Shown piece after piece: positions 1-8,076 of a stretch of DNA of 39,199 nucleotides. Below the pieces are notes generated by a model. It made no database searches. It was not told the origin of the DNA and saw only the letters and a program-made list of their open reading frames with translations. The position numbers and the translations under genes were made by a program. Positions within the stretch are counted from its first letter, which is position 1. Each line of letters opens with the position of its first letter. This DNA comes from Candidatus Neomicrothrix sp. UBA6944. GTDB taxonomy: Bacteria > Actinomycetota > Acidimicrobiia > Acidimicrobiales > Poriferisodalaceae. The DNA is taken from assembly GCA_002448715.1 (NCBI GenBank), contig DJZU01000058.1, forward strand, positions 1 to 39,199, in the 5' to 3' direction.

Positions 1-1
1 G

Positions 2-367
2 TCCATCGTCAACTCCTTTATTTCAAAGATCGAATCGCGCGACCTCGATGCCGCGTTGGAACATGTTTCTGAGGACTGTTACTACGACAACGTCCCTATT
101 GGAGACATGACAGGCAAAAGCGACATGCACGAGTTCCTCAGCGGTTTACTGAAAGGCGAAGGTCCGGTGGAGTTCGAGGTAGTCCGTCAAACCTGCACCG
201 GTAACACAGTGATGAATGAGCGACTTGATCGTTTCAATACAGCGAGCGGAAAAGAGATCGAGCTTCCAGTAATGGGGATCTTTGAAATCAATGAGGGTTT
301 GATCACATTTTGGAGAGATTATTTCGATAACGGCATGTTTCTTCGACAGATAAAAGGTGACGGCTAA
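2..367 (+). CDS. Limonene-1,2-epoxide hydrolase-like protein (5' end cut by window)
   Basis: The reading frame is open from the first bases of the window, so this is the C-terminal part of a longer protein; about 121 residues are visible and the real start lies upstream. A TTG at 56 is internal, not the start. The protein resembles the limonene-1,2-epoxide hydrolase family (NTF2-like fold), which opens epoxides by direct water attack. The expected polar residues are visible in family order: a Y-Y-D-N stretch, an R-x-D pair in ERLDRF, and a later Asp in WRDYFD, matching the Asp-Arg-Asp triad and the Tyr/Asn that position water. It ends with TAA 60 bases before the UGSC selenoprotein gene and is probably in the same operon. 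The substrate is unknown; many homologues do not act on limonene. Confidence 0.8.
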   Translation, partial: SIVNSFISKIESRDLDAALEHVSEDCYYDNVPIGDMTGKSDMHEFLSGLLKGEGPVEFEVVRQTCTGNTVMNERLDRFNTASGKEIELPVMGIFEINEGLITFWRDYFDNGMFLRQIKGDG

Positions 368-384
368 GATAGGCATTAACCAAT

Positions 385-406
385 ATGAGCATTCAACCAT
401 GCTCAT
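385..406. repeat. 8-bp inverted repeat between the hydrolase and UGSC genes
   Basis: ATGAGCAT and its exact reverse complement ATGCTCAT are separated by six bases, in the 59-base gap upstream of the UGSC selenoprotein gene. It could be a regulator operator, an intercistronic RNA hairpin or a weak terminator. No U-tract follows, which argues against a classical intrinsic terminator. Confidence 0.55.
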
Positions 407-426
407 CAGATTGACGGGGGTGGACA

Positions 427-957
427 GTGAGCACTACGACCGAATTCCATGATCCACGGGCTCAGCCAAAAGCGGTTGCTGAACCGTACGAAATTAGGGT
501 TGACCTGGATAGACCGTTGACGATTGGACTTGTAGCCAACGGTTTCCCCGACAGTGTTCGTTTTTTGGACCACGTTGAAAAAACGCTTGCGCAAGCAGTT
601 CCTTCGGCTTCATTCGTCCGGTACGACAAAGGCGATGCCTCTTCAGTCGTCGGCGGAAAAATGCTTGAAGACATCCAGGCTGAGTGTCAGGCAGTCGTAG
701 CTGCGTACGGTCATTGAGGCAGCTGCACCTCTGGCACCGTGCGTGACAGCATTTCGATAGCTCGACTGGGAATTCCCGCTGTGGCACTCGTCACTGAAGA
801 GTTTTGGCCTCAGGGTGATTTCTTTGCCACTTCTTCAGGGATGCCTGAAGTCCCTAGGGTGAAATTGCCTCATCCTGTCGCGGGCACTGGTGAAGACAAG
901 ATGGCTGAGGTCGCTTCGGACATAACACCGTCCATCGTTGAACTTCTTAGTTCCTGA
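427..957 (+). CDS. UGSC-family selenoprotein (in-frame UGA read as Sec97)
   Basis: A GTG start at 427 follows a G-rich Shine-Dalgarno-like stretch. The frame runs 96 codons to TGA at 715-717 and continues uninterrupted for another 79 codons to a second TGA at 955-957, giving 176 residues. The codons after the first TGA read G-S-C-T-S-G-T, so the protein carries U-G-S-C. This motif defines the UGSC (seleno)protein family, known from marine metagenome selenoproteome surveys. U97 and C100 form a thioredoxin-like UxxC pair, suggesting a redox role; the biochemical function of the family is, to my knowledge, not established. Sequence downstream of the UGA is family-like (GIPAVALVTEEF, then a later KLPHP), so this is not decayed DNA. 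The next gene is the 368-residue protein that I recall as a partner of this family. Reading as two small ORFs or a pseudogene is possible but unlikely. Confidence 0.88.
722..750 (+). promoter_or_regulatory. Candidate bacterial SECIS element of the UGSC gene (weak fold)
   Basis: Five bases after the UGA, GCUG (722-725) can pair with CAGC (747-750), and CAC (726-728) with GUG (739-741), leaving a 10-base loop and a 5-base bulge CGUGA (742-746). The spacing suits a bacterial SECIS. The stem is clearly weaker than those of the other two selenoprotein genes in this window. The fold was made by eye. Confidence 0.4.
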
Positions 958-976
958 TTAGCGCGAATCATCCACG

Positions 977-2083
977 ATGAGTTTGCTTGATGCAGCTTCA
1001 GAACACGACGCTCTAGAACTCCTGCACGATCTCGACTGCACGGATGGGTTACCTGTGGTGATCCCAACTGCAGACCGAGTAGCCCGAATGGTTCTTGCGA
1101 CTGGCTACGAACCAGATCTGGTGCTCGGTGAAATGGGTCCGATGCATGGCGCGGCGACAGTTGACAAGGTAGCAACGGCTGCAGTTATGGCCGGATGCAC
1201 TCCGGATCATGTTCCCGTTGTGGTCGCTGCAGTGAGGGCTATTTGCCAACCAGAATTTGATTTGACGGAAATGCAAGCAACGACGCATTGCACTGCGCCG
1301 CTAATGATTGTCTGTGGTCCCGCGCGCCATGCTTGTGGTGAGATCGCTTCGGGCTTTGGCGCACTGGGTCCTGGGCACCGGGCTAACGCATCTATTGGTC
1401 GCGCTCTACGTCTCGCGATGATCAACATTGGTGGCGCTCGCCCGGGTTCTTCCGACATGGCTTTGCACGGACATCCGGGCAAGTTCACTTACTGCATAGC
1501 CGAGGATGAGGAGAACAGTCCGTTCCCCGGACTACACACAACCCTCGGCTACGAACCCGAGCAAAGTGCCGTCGTTATTACCGGCGCGGAGGCACCTCAC
1601 TCCACGTTCTTTACGGGTGATCGAGACGACCCGAACTCGGCGGAGAGCTTGCTGAATGTCATTGCGATGGTGATGGCCAACCCGGGGAGCAACAACGTCC
1701 ATCTTCGTGAAGGTGCGATTACGGTAATTATGAATCCCGATCACACGGAAGTCATAAGAAGAGCTGGGTTGACCCGGGAAGACGTGCAGGAAGAACTTGC
1801 CAAACGGGCAACTATTTCGGTCGGCACTATGCGACGTATAAACCCGATGCTCTTTATGCAGGGGATAAACGCTGACGATAAGAGCCGGTTCAGCGACGCT
1901 GCAGATGAGGACCTAATTCATGTACTGAAAGATCCAAGCCGCATCCTTGTTCTCCAAGCAGGGGGAAGCGGTTTGTACACCATGGTTATGCCTTCATGGT
2001 GTGCTGGTCCCCACCGCAACGCCATCGTTCATTCTGAAATTGAGTTGGATCAAGCTTGCGAGATCCCGGGAATGACTCTGTAA
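977..2083 (+). CDS. UGSC-associated conserved protein, 368 aa, function unknown
   Basis: ATG at 977 lies 19 bases after the UGSC stop; the frame ends at TAA 2081-2083. I recognise this as a conserved family found next to UGSC genes, with hallmark stretches DGLPVVIPTADRV near residue 25, ATTHCTAPLMIVCGPAR near 105, GPGHRANASIGRALRL near 135, and HPGKFTYCIAEDEENSPF near 170. No named enzyme domain can be assigned with confidence. No signal peptide or membrane segment is evident, so it is probably cytosolic. It has at least eight cysteines, including C-x-C-rich surroundings at HCTAP and RHACGE, so a redox partnership with the UxxC centre of the preceding gene is plausible but inferred. The close spacing with UGSC and with the MaoC gene (34 bases downstream) supports one operon. 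No clear ribosome site precedes the ATG, hinting at translational coupling. Confidence 0.75.
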   Translation: MSLLDAASEHDALELLHDLDCTDGLPVVIPTADRVARMVLATGYEPDLVLGEMGPMHGAATVDKVATAAVMAGCTPDHVPVVVAAVRAICQPEFDLTEMQATTHCTAPLMIVCGPARHACGEIASGFGALGPGHRANASIGRALRLAMINIGGARPGSSDMALHGHPGKFTYCIAEDEENSPFPGLHTTLGYEPEQSAVVITGAEAPHSTFFTGDRDDPNSAESLLNVIAMVMANPGSNNVHLREGAITVIMNPDHTEVIRRAGLTREDVQEELAKRATISVGTMRRINPMLFMQGINADDKSRFSDAADEDLIHVLKDPSRILVLQAGGSGLYTMVMPSWCAGPHRNAIVHSEIELDQACEIPGMTL

Positions 2084-2117
2084 TCGAATCAAGATCGAAA
2101 GAAAGGAAGTGGTCGTG

Positions 2118-2588
2118 ATGGAAGATCGGCCCCATGGTGGTCTTTGGTTTGAGGAACTAACTCCTGGGCTCGTTATACGTCACCGTTTGCGTCGAACTGT
2201 GACCGAAACTGACAACATCATGTTCACAACTATGACCATGAATCCGGCCGCTCTGCACCTCGACTTTGATTACGCCGAGAAGGAGACGCAGTTTGGTCGT
2301 CCGCTGGTGAATTCAATGTTTACTGCGGCATTAGTTGTAGGTATTTCTGTTCACGAAACTACTCACGGAACTACTGTCGCTAACCTGGGTTTCGAGGAAA
2401 TGAATTTTCCGGCACCTGTATTTCATGGCGACACGCTCCGGGTTGAATCTGAAGTCGTGAGTTCGCGAGAGTCTTCAAGTAAACCCGATCAAGGAATCGT
2501 CTTATTTGAGCATCGGGCACACAATCAAGATGATGTCTTGGTCGCCGCTATGCGGCGCAACGCTTTGATGTGGAAAGAACCCACTTAA
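2118..2588 (+). CDS. MaoC-family (R)-hydratase-like hotdog protein
   Basis: The 156-residue product has the single hotdog domain of MaoC-like dehydratases, which hydrate enoyl-CoA or similar thioesters. Recognisable are TETDNIMFTTMTMNP followed by AALHLDFDYAE, the region where the family carries its Asn and His active-site residues, then FGRPLVNSMF and a C-terminal NQDDVLVAAMRR strand. The first catalytic position, usually Asp, appears to be replaced (TMTMNP), as in mesaconyl-CoA hydratase-like relatives. ATG 2118 is preferred because AAAGGAAG at 2102-2109 is a good ribosome site for it; in-frame GTGs at 2109 and 2115 are alternatives. It is the last gene of the UGSC block. The presence of a thioester hydratase suggests that the UGSC module acts in a CoA-dependent catabolic route. 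Confidence 0.8.
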   Translation: MEDRPHGGLWFEELTPGLVIRHRLRRTVTETDNIMFTTMTMNPAALHLDFDYAEKETQFGRPLVNSMFTAALVVGISVHETTHGTTVANLGFEEMNFPAPVFHGDTLRVESEVVSSRESSSKPDQGIVLFEHRAHNQDDVLVAAMRRNALMWKEPT

Positions 2589-2612
2589 GGCAAGGCCTGG
2601 GAAATCTATTCG

Positions 2613-2723
2613 ATGGTCGACACCAGCGAGAATAACGATGTCGAACTGACCTGGAGACAGGTCAAATTAAATTTGGCTGAAGAGCAACTCGAGTGGAGCG
2701 CCGGGAATCCTCTCAAGTTCTAA
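2613..2723 (+). CDS. Possible 36-residue ORF after the MaoC gene
   Basis: An ATG at 2613 opens a 36-codon frame ending TAA at 2721-2723, in the gap between the MaoC gene and the oppositely oriented lactonase gene. The peptide is hydrophilic (VDTSENNDVELTWRQVKLN at its start) with no recognised domain and no clear ribosome site. It may be chance; only the lack of another explanation for the gap keeps it listed. Confidence 0.15.
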   Translation: MVDTSENNDVELTWRQVKLNLAEEQLEWSAGNPLKF

Positions 2724-2739
2724 ATGGTCAGCAACTCGG

Positions 2740-3594
2740 CTACGGGGAGCCGGCACCTGGTACCGCCACCCGAAGCCTTTCGATTCGCCCTTCTCGTTGG
2801 TCTGCGGCTCCACCTCTACCCGATGTCGGAGCAGTAACGAGGTACAGGGATTTGCGATCCTCTCCGCCCAACATGCATGCATAACAGTTGAGTTCTAATT
2901 CGATGTGGTCAGTCACTTCTCCCCCGTCGATAACTCTGAAAACAGAGCGGTTGACCGGGTCGCCTACCCAAATGCCGCCCTCTTCGTCTAAACAAATTCC
3001 ATCTGGGACTCGTGTACCTAAATCTGCGAACAGTCGTCTCCCGGTCAGCGAGCCATCTGCTTGGACATCAAAAGACAGCAGACGAGAACCATATGACTCT
3101 GCTATGACCAGTTGGTTTCCGTCGGGGCTGATCACCGTGCCATTAGGGAAGTCAAGGCAATCAGGGCCTGGTCTAGCCGTTCCATCGGGGTCGACAATGG
3201 CGAGAGTGGCTTGAGTAAATTTCTCACCTTCTTCGAACCCGAAATTACCTACGTAGGCGACACCGGTTGGGCTCACGACCATGTCATTACAGGGTCCGCC
3301 AGCAATATGTGAAAGGTCCGCGTGGGCAGCTACCTCACCAGATTCGTTCATTCGCTTCAGTGTTCTATCGAGCATCGACACAAACAAGAGATCTCCATTT
3401 GGAAGCCATCCGAGACCCGATGGTTGGGTCGGAACTTCCAGAATCAATTCCTCTGATCCGTTCTCATCTGCACGAAAGATGCCATGGCGATAAAAGTCCG
3501 AGAACCATAGGTGCCCGTCATGCCATCGAGGGCCCTCTCCGAACGCTAAACCTGTCAACACAATCTCTGTTTCCACTACAACTCCAGATCTCAT
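2740..3594 (-). CDS. SMP-30/gluconolactonase/LRE-family lactonase
   Basis: The 284-residue product is a six-bladed beta-propeller of the SMP-30/gluconolactonase/LRE-like type, which hydrolyses sugar or other lactones using a bound divalent metal. Visible family marks are the N-terminal LAFGEGPRWHDGHLWFSD, whose Glu is the first metal ligand, the central GGPCNDMVVSPTGVAYVGN with the metal-binding Asn-Asp, FPNGTVISPDGNQLVIAES, and PDGICLDEEGGIWVGDP with its Asp. The C-terminal YACMLGGEDRKSLYLVTAP and the ending RVAVPGAGSP are typical. ATG 3594 is taken as the start; a GTG a few codons in is also possible. It diverges from prmA with about 48 bases between the starts. The true lactone is unknown; the nearby aldonolactone-oxidase-like and hydroxyacid dehydrogenase genes fit sugar-acid chemistry. 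Confidence 0.85.
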   Translation of the reverse strand: MRSGVVVETEIVLTGLAFGEGPRWHDGHLWFSDFYRHGIFRADENGSEELILEVPTQPSGLGWLPNGDLLFVSMLDRTLKRMNESGEVAAHADLSHIAGGPCNDMVVSPTGVAYVGNFGFEEGEKFTQATLAIVDPDGTARPGPDCLDFPNGTVISPDGNQLVIAESYGSRLLSFDVQADGSLTGRRLFADLGTRVPDGICLDEEGGIWVGDPVNRSVFRVIDGGEVTDHIELELNCYACMLGGEDRKSLYLVTAPTSGRGGAADQREGRIERLRVAVPGAGSP

Positions 3595-3642
3595 TCTTTA
3601 AAAGCCGAGCTACCGACTACAACGAAGCTAGCGTCCTGAGGC

Positions 3643-4476
3643 GTGGGAGAACTGAGCCGTCAAGAAGCCCGCCTCCGTCTAGTAGTCAACCGCGACGACG
3701 TTGATCGAATTTCGGGCGAACTCTGGCATCTAGGAACACTCGGCATCGAAGAACAAATAGACGGTGAGGGCGTGATTCTCTTAGCGGGATTCGATTCGGC
3801 AATTGCCGCTGATGAAGCTGCGAAGCATTTGGAGAGTTTTACGATCGTTGAAGAGTTCGGGTCCCGTGACTACTTGGATGCTTGGCGAGAGTTTGCGACG
3901 GTCTATCGAACAGGGAACCGGCTCGTGGTTAAAGCGCCATGGGTTAGTTACCAACCCAACGGCACCGAACTCGTTCTTTGGATCGACCCTGGGCGCTCAT
4001 TCGGTTCTGGAAGTCACCCATCCACTCAACTCGCTTTAGCCGAGTTGGAACGACTTTTGGAGGGCAACGAATCTGTCCTTGATGTTGGTTGTGGCAGCGG
4101 CATCTTGGCTGTTGCCGCCGCTCGCCTGGGAGCCACCCAGGTTTTCGGAATCGACATTGATACTGCGGCTCCCGACGTCACTATCGGGAACGCTCGAGCT
4201 AATGGGGTCGAAGAATTCATTGAGGTTTCGACGGGTCCTTTGGGCGACGTTAGCGACACCTTCGATGTTGTGGTGGCCAACATGTTGGCTTCGACCCTGA
4301 TCGAACTCGCGCCGGATTTGATTCGGGCGGTTCGACCCCGCGGGCGCCTCATCATTTCGGGCATATTGAATGCTCAAATTCAATCAGTGGTGGAAGCTTT
4401 GCGACCCTTGAAACTGTTGACGACGAGAGAACGTGAAGCTTCGGAACAAACTTGGGTTGTTTTAACTTTTGGTTGA
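3643..4476 (+). CDS. prmA: Ribosomal protein L11 methyltransferase (PrmA-like)
   Basis: This is a 277-residue class I SAM-dependent methyltransferase. PrmA trimethylates ribosomal protein L11 in the cytosol. The N-terminal substrate-recognition part contains LWHLGTLGIEEQ and the hinge/active region WIDPGRSFGSGSHPSTQL. Motif I for SAM binding is LDVGCGSGILAVAAARLGA, followed by the acidic motif II VFGIDID, and the catalytic-loop motif is VVANMLASTLIELAPDL. These match PrmA in order and spacing and the length is normal. The start is GTG 3643. Its 3' end overlaps the convergent P450 gene by 15 bases. Activity on another protein cannot be excluded, but the S-F-G-S-G-S-H-P-S-T signature is characteristic of PrmA. 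Confidence 0.85.
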   Translation: MGELSRQEARLRLVVNRDDVDRISGELWHLGTLGIEEQIDGEGVILLAGFDSAIAADEAAKHLESFTIVEEFGSRDYLDAWREFATVYRTGNRLVVKAPWVSYQPNGTELVLWIDPGRSFGSGSHPSTQLALAELERLLEGNESVLDVGCGSGILAVAAARLGATQVFGIDIDTAAPDVTIGNARANGVEEFIEVSTGPLGDVSDTFDVVVANMLASTLIELAPDLIRAVRPRGRLIISGILNAQIQSVVEALRPLKLLTTREREASEQTWVVLTFG

Positions 4477-5772
4477 CGCGTTGTCTCTGCGAACCACCAT
4501 CTGGCGTTGTATCGGGCCCACGTGTAGATGACCAACTCGCTCCAGTTCGCCGTCAAGTTGGAGATCTGTGAGTACTGGCAGAACGGCTGTAAAAAATGCT
4601 CGTAGCTCCCAACGTGCTAGGTGAGTGCCAAGACAAAAGTGTGCTCCGTGGCCGAATGCCACGTGTTCATTGGGGGATCGCTGAACATCAAACCGGTAAG
4701 GTTCCGCGAATTGACGTTCATCTCGGTTCGCCGATGCATGCCAAATACCGACGTGATCGCCAGCTTTGATCAACTGACCATTGACTTCTGTGTCCCTAGT
4801 GCAGACACGGGCGAACTGGATGACAGGAGACGTCCACCGAAGGATTTCTTCGACTCCTGCGTCAATCACTTCACGCTCTTCTAGGTGCTCGACGAGAAAG
4901 TCAAGCTCCGCCGGGTGTTCAAGCAGAGCGATCATTCCACCAGTTGCAGCATTTCGAGTTGTCTCATTGCCAGCAAGAATTAGCACGCGGATGTATCCCA
5001 GTAGTTGCTGTGGTGTCAGCGGCTCGTTCGCTACTTCTGAGCGCAACAAAATGGATATGAGGTCGGGTCCTGTGCAACCAGCTGACCGTCGGTCGGCGAT
5101 TTGTTCAAAGATCCAATCTTCAAATTCGACGAACATTCGACGACGCATCTCTTTCTTAGATTCATCGTTTTTGGCGAATCGCATGAGTGCTGGATCATCG
5201 AAAAGAACTGCTGTCCAAGCATGGACCTGTTCCCAATCTTGTGGGGAGGCGCCCATCATTTCGCATATCGCCGCTAGCGGTAGTTTCACGGCCAGATCTT
5301 CAACCAGATCTGCTGTCCCATGGTTTCGGACCTGGTTGGCGAATTCGGTGGCATACAACTGAGCGTGCAGAGTAAGAGATTCTTCGCGTGACCGCATAGC
5401 CTTGGGAGTGAACTCCGGGGCAACGAGGCGGCGCATGTCCCAGTGGACGGGTCGGTCGGTGTAGATGAAATCAGGTGGTTCGTTGGGGTCCCACCCTCGT
5501 TCCATCATTCGTTCGCGATACCCGTCCCAAAATCGGGTGTCCCGTTCCGCTAGATCTAATCGCAATCGACCTTCGCCATTCGCGAAAGTTTCGTTATCTC
5601 CAGATACGTGTTTTACGTCCGCATAGCGAGTGATTGACCAGAACGGAGTGATTCCCTCTCGCTCGTACCAATACACCGGAGCCTCATTACGGAACAAGTC
5701 CCATTCAGCCCAGGGGTAACCCTCAGTGCGGTACCGGTCTAGGTCATGGATGATTGCTTCATCGACGTGCAT
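4462..5772 (-). CDS. Cytochrome P450 (bacterial CYP125/142-like class)
   Basis: The 436-residue soluble bacterial P450 is a haem-thiolate monooxygenase that would need ferredoxin and a reductase supplied from elsewhere. Diagnostic parts are complete: the I-helix oxygen-activation motif LAGNETTRNA, the K-helix ExxR in EEILRWTSP, the IQFARVCTRD segment, and the haem-binding FGHGAHFCLGTHLAR with the thiolate ligand at about Cys380. The N-terminal EGYPWAEWDLFRNEAPVYWYE and the overall pattern resemble actinobacterial P450s acting on steroid side chains or terpenoids, but the substrate cannot be read from sequence. It faces the hydroxyacid dehydrogenase gene across an 83-base divergent spacer and overlaps the end of prmA. 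No ferredoxin gene is adjacent. Confidence 0.92.
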   Translation of the reverse strand: MHVDEAIIHDLDRYRTEGYPWAEWDLFRNEAPVYWYEREGITPFWSITRYADVKHVSGDNETFANGEGRLRLDLAERDTRFWDGYRERMMERGWDPNEPPDFIYTDRPVHWDMRRLVAPEFTPKAMRSREESLTLHAQLYATEFANQVRNHGTADLVEDLAVKLPLAAICEMMGASPQDWEQVHAWTAVLFDDPALMRFAKNDESKKEMRRRMFVEFEDWIFEQIADRRSAGCTGPDLISILLRSEVANEPLTPQQLLGYIRVLILAGNETTRNAATGGMIALLEHPAELDFLVEHLEEREVIDAGVEEILRWTSPVIQFARVCTRDTEVNGQLIKAGDHVGIWHASANRDERQFAEPYRFDVQRSPNEHVAFGHGAHFCLGTHLARWELRAFFTAVLPVLTDLQLDGELERVGHLHVGPIQRQMVVRRDNASTKS

Positions 5773-5855
5773 GCTTCTCCCCGATAACAGTCATGGTAAT
5801 GAGAAAGCCCAAGCCAAGTCGGACCGAATCGACTCGATAGCGTTAAAGTCCCAAG

Positions 5856-6842
5856 ATGGCCAATTCATCGGTAATTTGGTTTGATCGTTCGCCCGATCCA
5901 GCCTTACTAGAGTTTCTAGATGGACGGGCAGAATTCGTTTGGCCGAGATCAGATGATCCTCTCGACGGTCTCGATACGGCCGACGGGGTGATAGCTGGTG
6001 CTTCACTTACTTACGATCAATCCGTATTCGCTAGAGCATCGAAGCTAAAGGTTGTAGCTCGCGCAGGGATTGGCTTCGACAACGTTGTTTTGGCGGACGC
6101 TACGTCTTCGGGGATAACGATTTGCAACACGCCTGATGGGCCCACTGTTTCGACCGCTGAGCATGCATTGGCGCTTATGCTTTCGGTTTCAAAGGACCTC
6201 AACCCAAGTGAAGGACGTCTTCAACGTCAAGAGGGTAATTACGGTCCGCAGCACAGGGCTGTTGAACTCGATGGGGCATTACTCGCTTTGATCGGATTAG
6301 GCAGAATCGGGTCGCGGGTGGCAAAAGTCGCTATCGCGATGGGAATGCGCGTCACTGCATACGATCCCTTTGAAGCAAATGACAGGTTCAAAGACCTTGG
6401 AGTTGAACGTGCTGCCAATCTCCACGAGGCAGTGTCTTCGGCTCAAATTGTTTCCATTCACGCGCCACTCACTCCAGAAACTCGTCATCTCGTTAACGCT
6501 GATCTGCTCATCCAAATGCAGGACGGGGTTTTCATTGTGAATACCGCTCGAGGCGGCCTTATCGACGACGAAGCGTTGCTTGCCGCCCTGAATAGCGGAA
6601 AGGTAGCCGGAGCGGGTTTGGACGTCACCGAACCAGAGCCTCTTCCACCGGGGCACCCGTTGCTAGAACATCAACATGTTGTTGTCACACCTCATGTCGC
6701 ATCCGCAACCAAAGAGGGACGGAAACGAATTTTCGGTATGGCCTTAGAACAGGTTCTTTGCGCTCTTGGAGGCACCAGACCTTCACATATCCTCAATCCG
6801 GAAGTTTGGCCGGGTAGAAACTCTGAGTGTGTCGACACCTAA
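5856..6842 (+). CDS. D-isomer-specific 2-hydroxyacid dehydrogenase
   Basis: The 328-residue NAD(P)-dependent dehydrogenase belongs to the D-2-hydroxyacid family, which includes phosphoglycerate, glyoxylate/hydroxypyruvate and related enzymes. The Rossmann motif GLGRIGSRVAKVAIAMG is followed by the acidic residue in YDPFE, which favours NAD over NADP. The catalytic triad is visible: Arg in FIVNTARGG, Glu in DVTEPEPLPPGHPL, and His in VVVTPHVAS. The substrate-binding loop is ARAGIGFDNV. Length is near that of glyoxylate reductase-type members and short of SerA, with no ACT domain. The C-terminal ending is slightly extended. It is followed after 40 bases by a flavin-dependent sugar-lactone oxidase-like gene on the same strand. 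Confidence 0.9.
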   Translation: MANSSVIWFDRSPDPALLEFLDGRAEFVWPRSDDPLDGLDTADGVIAGASLTYDQSVFARASKLKVVARAGIGFDNVVLADATSSGITICNTPDGPTVSTAEHALALMLSVSKDLNPSEGRLQRQEGNYGPQHRAVELDGALLALIGLGRIGSRVAKVAIAMGMRVTAYDPFEANDRFKDLGVERAANLHEAVSSAQIVSIHAPLTPETRHLVNADLLIQMQDGVFIVNTARGGLIDDEALLAALNSGKVAGAGLDVTEPEPLPPGHPLLEHQHVVVTPHVASATKEGRKRIFGMALEQVLCALGGTRPSHILNPEVWPGRNSECVDT

Positions 6843-6882
6843 CACATCTCGATAACAGATTTTCAGTCCTAAGCTCCTGTGC

Positions 6883-8076
6883 ATGACAGACCATGGCAAG
6901 GTGCCCGCTTGGAGTAACTGGTCCGGAAAACTTTCCGCTCATCCTAAGAGCATCGTTCAAGTTGGCAGCGTCGAAGCGATCAGAAGTGAACTATTAGCGG
7001 CGCGAGACGGCGGATGGACTGTTCGCACCTCCGGAACTGCACATTCGCATTATCCGTTGCTGCCTACGAATGGTGTAATTCTTGATACTCGTCCCCTTGC
7101 CGGACTTGTCGCTGTCGACACCGACGCTATGACCGCAACATTTCGCGCTGGCACCAAGATTCACGCTTGCGGCCGTCCGTTACTCGACCATGGCATGGGT
7201 TTATTGAATCAAGGCGACATTGATCAACAATCAATAGGAGGTGCTATAGCGACTGGAACTCACGGGACTGGAGTCGACCTAGGGAGTCTCTCGAGCGCCG
7301 TTACTCAGTTGTCGATTCTGTTAGTTGACGGTTCGGTTGTGACGTGCAACCAGGAAACGGAGGTTGACCTTTTTGAAGCAGCGCGTCTTTCATTGGGAGC
7401 AATCGGAGTTGTTTTGGAAGTCACTCTGCGCGTGAGGGAGGCGTACCGTCTCGAAGAACGCCAGTGGTTTGAACCACTCCAAAGTGTTATGGACCGAATT
7501 GAAGAACTGACTTCCGCCACTCGACATTTCGAGTATTTCTGGTGGCCTGGGCAGGATCGGGCGGTCTGCAAGTCGATCGATCTCACCGATGAACCATGTC
7601 GATATCCGTTAGGAGACGAAGGTCAACGCTTGGCTTGGAGTTTCGAAGTTTTGCCAAACCAACGAGTCAATCCGCACACCGAAATGGAGTATTCGATACC
7701 GGCTGAACATGGCCCTGCATGTGTAGCGGAAATTAGGGAACTGCTAGAGCGTAAGTTCCCCGATGTTGCTTGGCCGATTGAATATAGGACCGTCGCACCT
7801 GACGACGTGTGGCTCTCACCTGCTCGTAAACGTCCTACCGTGACAATTTCTATTCACGAAGATGTAGTTCGCGACGAAACAGCTTATTACCGGTCCGCGG
7901 AGAAGATCTTTCGGTCCTACGGTGGCCGACCGCATTGGGGCAAAGTGCATTACCTAGATGCCGATGAGTTGTCGGGAGAGTACGAACGTTGGGTGGATTG
8001 GTGGCACATCCGAAACGAGCTCGACCCGACAGGGACACTGTTGAATGAAGACCTTAAGAAGTTACGTTCGCCGTGA
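6883..8076 (+). CDS. D-arabinono-1,4-lactone oxidase-like FAD oxidoreductase
   Basis: The 397-residue flavoprotein has the VAO/PCMH fold of the aldonolactone oxidase group (L-gulonolactone, arabinonolactone and alditol oxidases). The N-terminal FAD domain shows TSGTAHSHYPL, whose His lies where the family attaches FAD covalently, then the pyrophosphate-binding GGAIATGTHGTG. The C-terminal ALO domain ends in RPHWGKVHYLD and ELDPTGTLLNEDLKKL, with the conserved HWGK and the near-terminal L-D-P-x-G-x-x-x-N pattern. The family oxidises lactones or alditols with oxygen to give peroxide. The stop shares four bases (GTGA) with the next gene's start, indicating translational coupling to the helicase, an unexpected partner. 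Confidence 0.85.
   Translation: MTDHGKVPAWSNWSGKLSAHPKSIVQVGSVEAIRSELLAARDGGWTVRTSGTAHSHYPLLPTNGVILDTRPLAGLVAVDTDAMTATFRAGTKIHACGRPLLDHGMGLLNQGDIDQQSIGGAIATGTHGTGVDLGSLSSAVTQLSILLVDGSVVTCNQETEVDLFEAARLSLGAIGVVLEVTLRVREAYRLEERQWFEPLQSVMDRIEELTSATRHFEYFWWPGQDRAVCKSIDLTDEPCRYPLGDEGQRLAWSFEVLPNQRVNPHTEMEYSIPAEHGPACVAEIRELLERKFPDVAWPIEYRTVAPDDVWLSPARKRPTVTISIHEDVVRDETAYYRSAEKIFRSYGGRPHWGKVHYLDADELSGEYERWVDWWHIRNELDPTGTLLNEDLKKLRSP

Noticed and set aside
715..717. Nonsense mutation or pseudogene in the UGSC gene
   Set aside because: The UGA sits exactly at the Sec position of the family motif, and the frame continues with family-like sequence and no other lesion.
955..957. Second UGA of the UGSC gene as another Sec codon
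   Set aside because: No hairpin of SECIS type is evident after it, read-through adds only about ten residues, and the next gene starts 19 bases later.
4781..5362. 193-codon open frame opposite the P450 gene
   Set aside because: Its product is Ser/Arg-rich without a domain, and the opposite strand encodes a complete P450.
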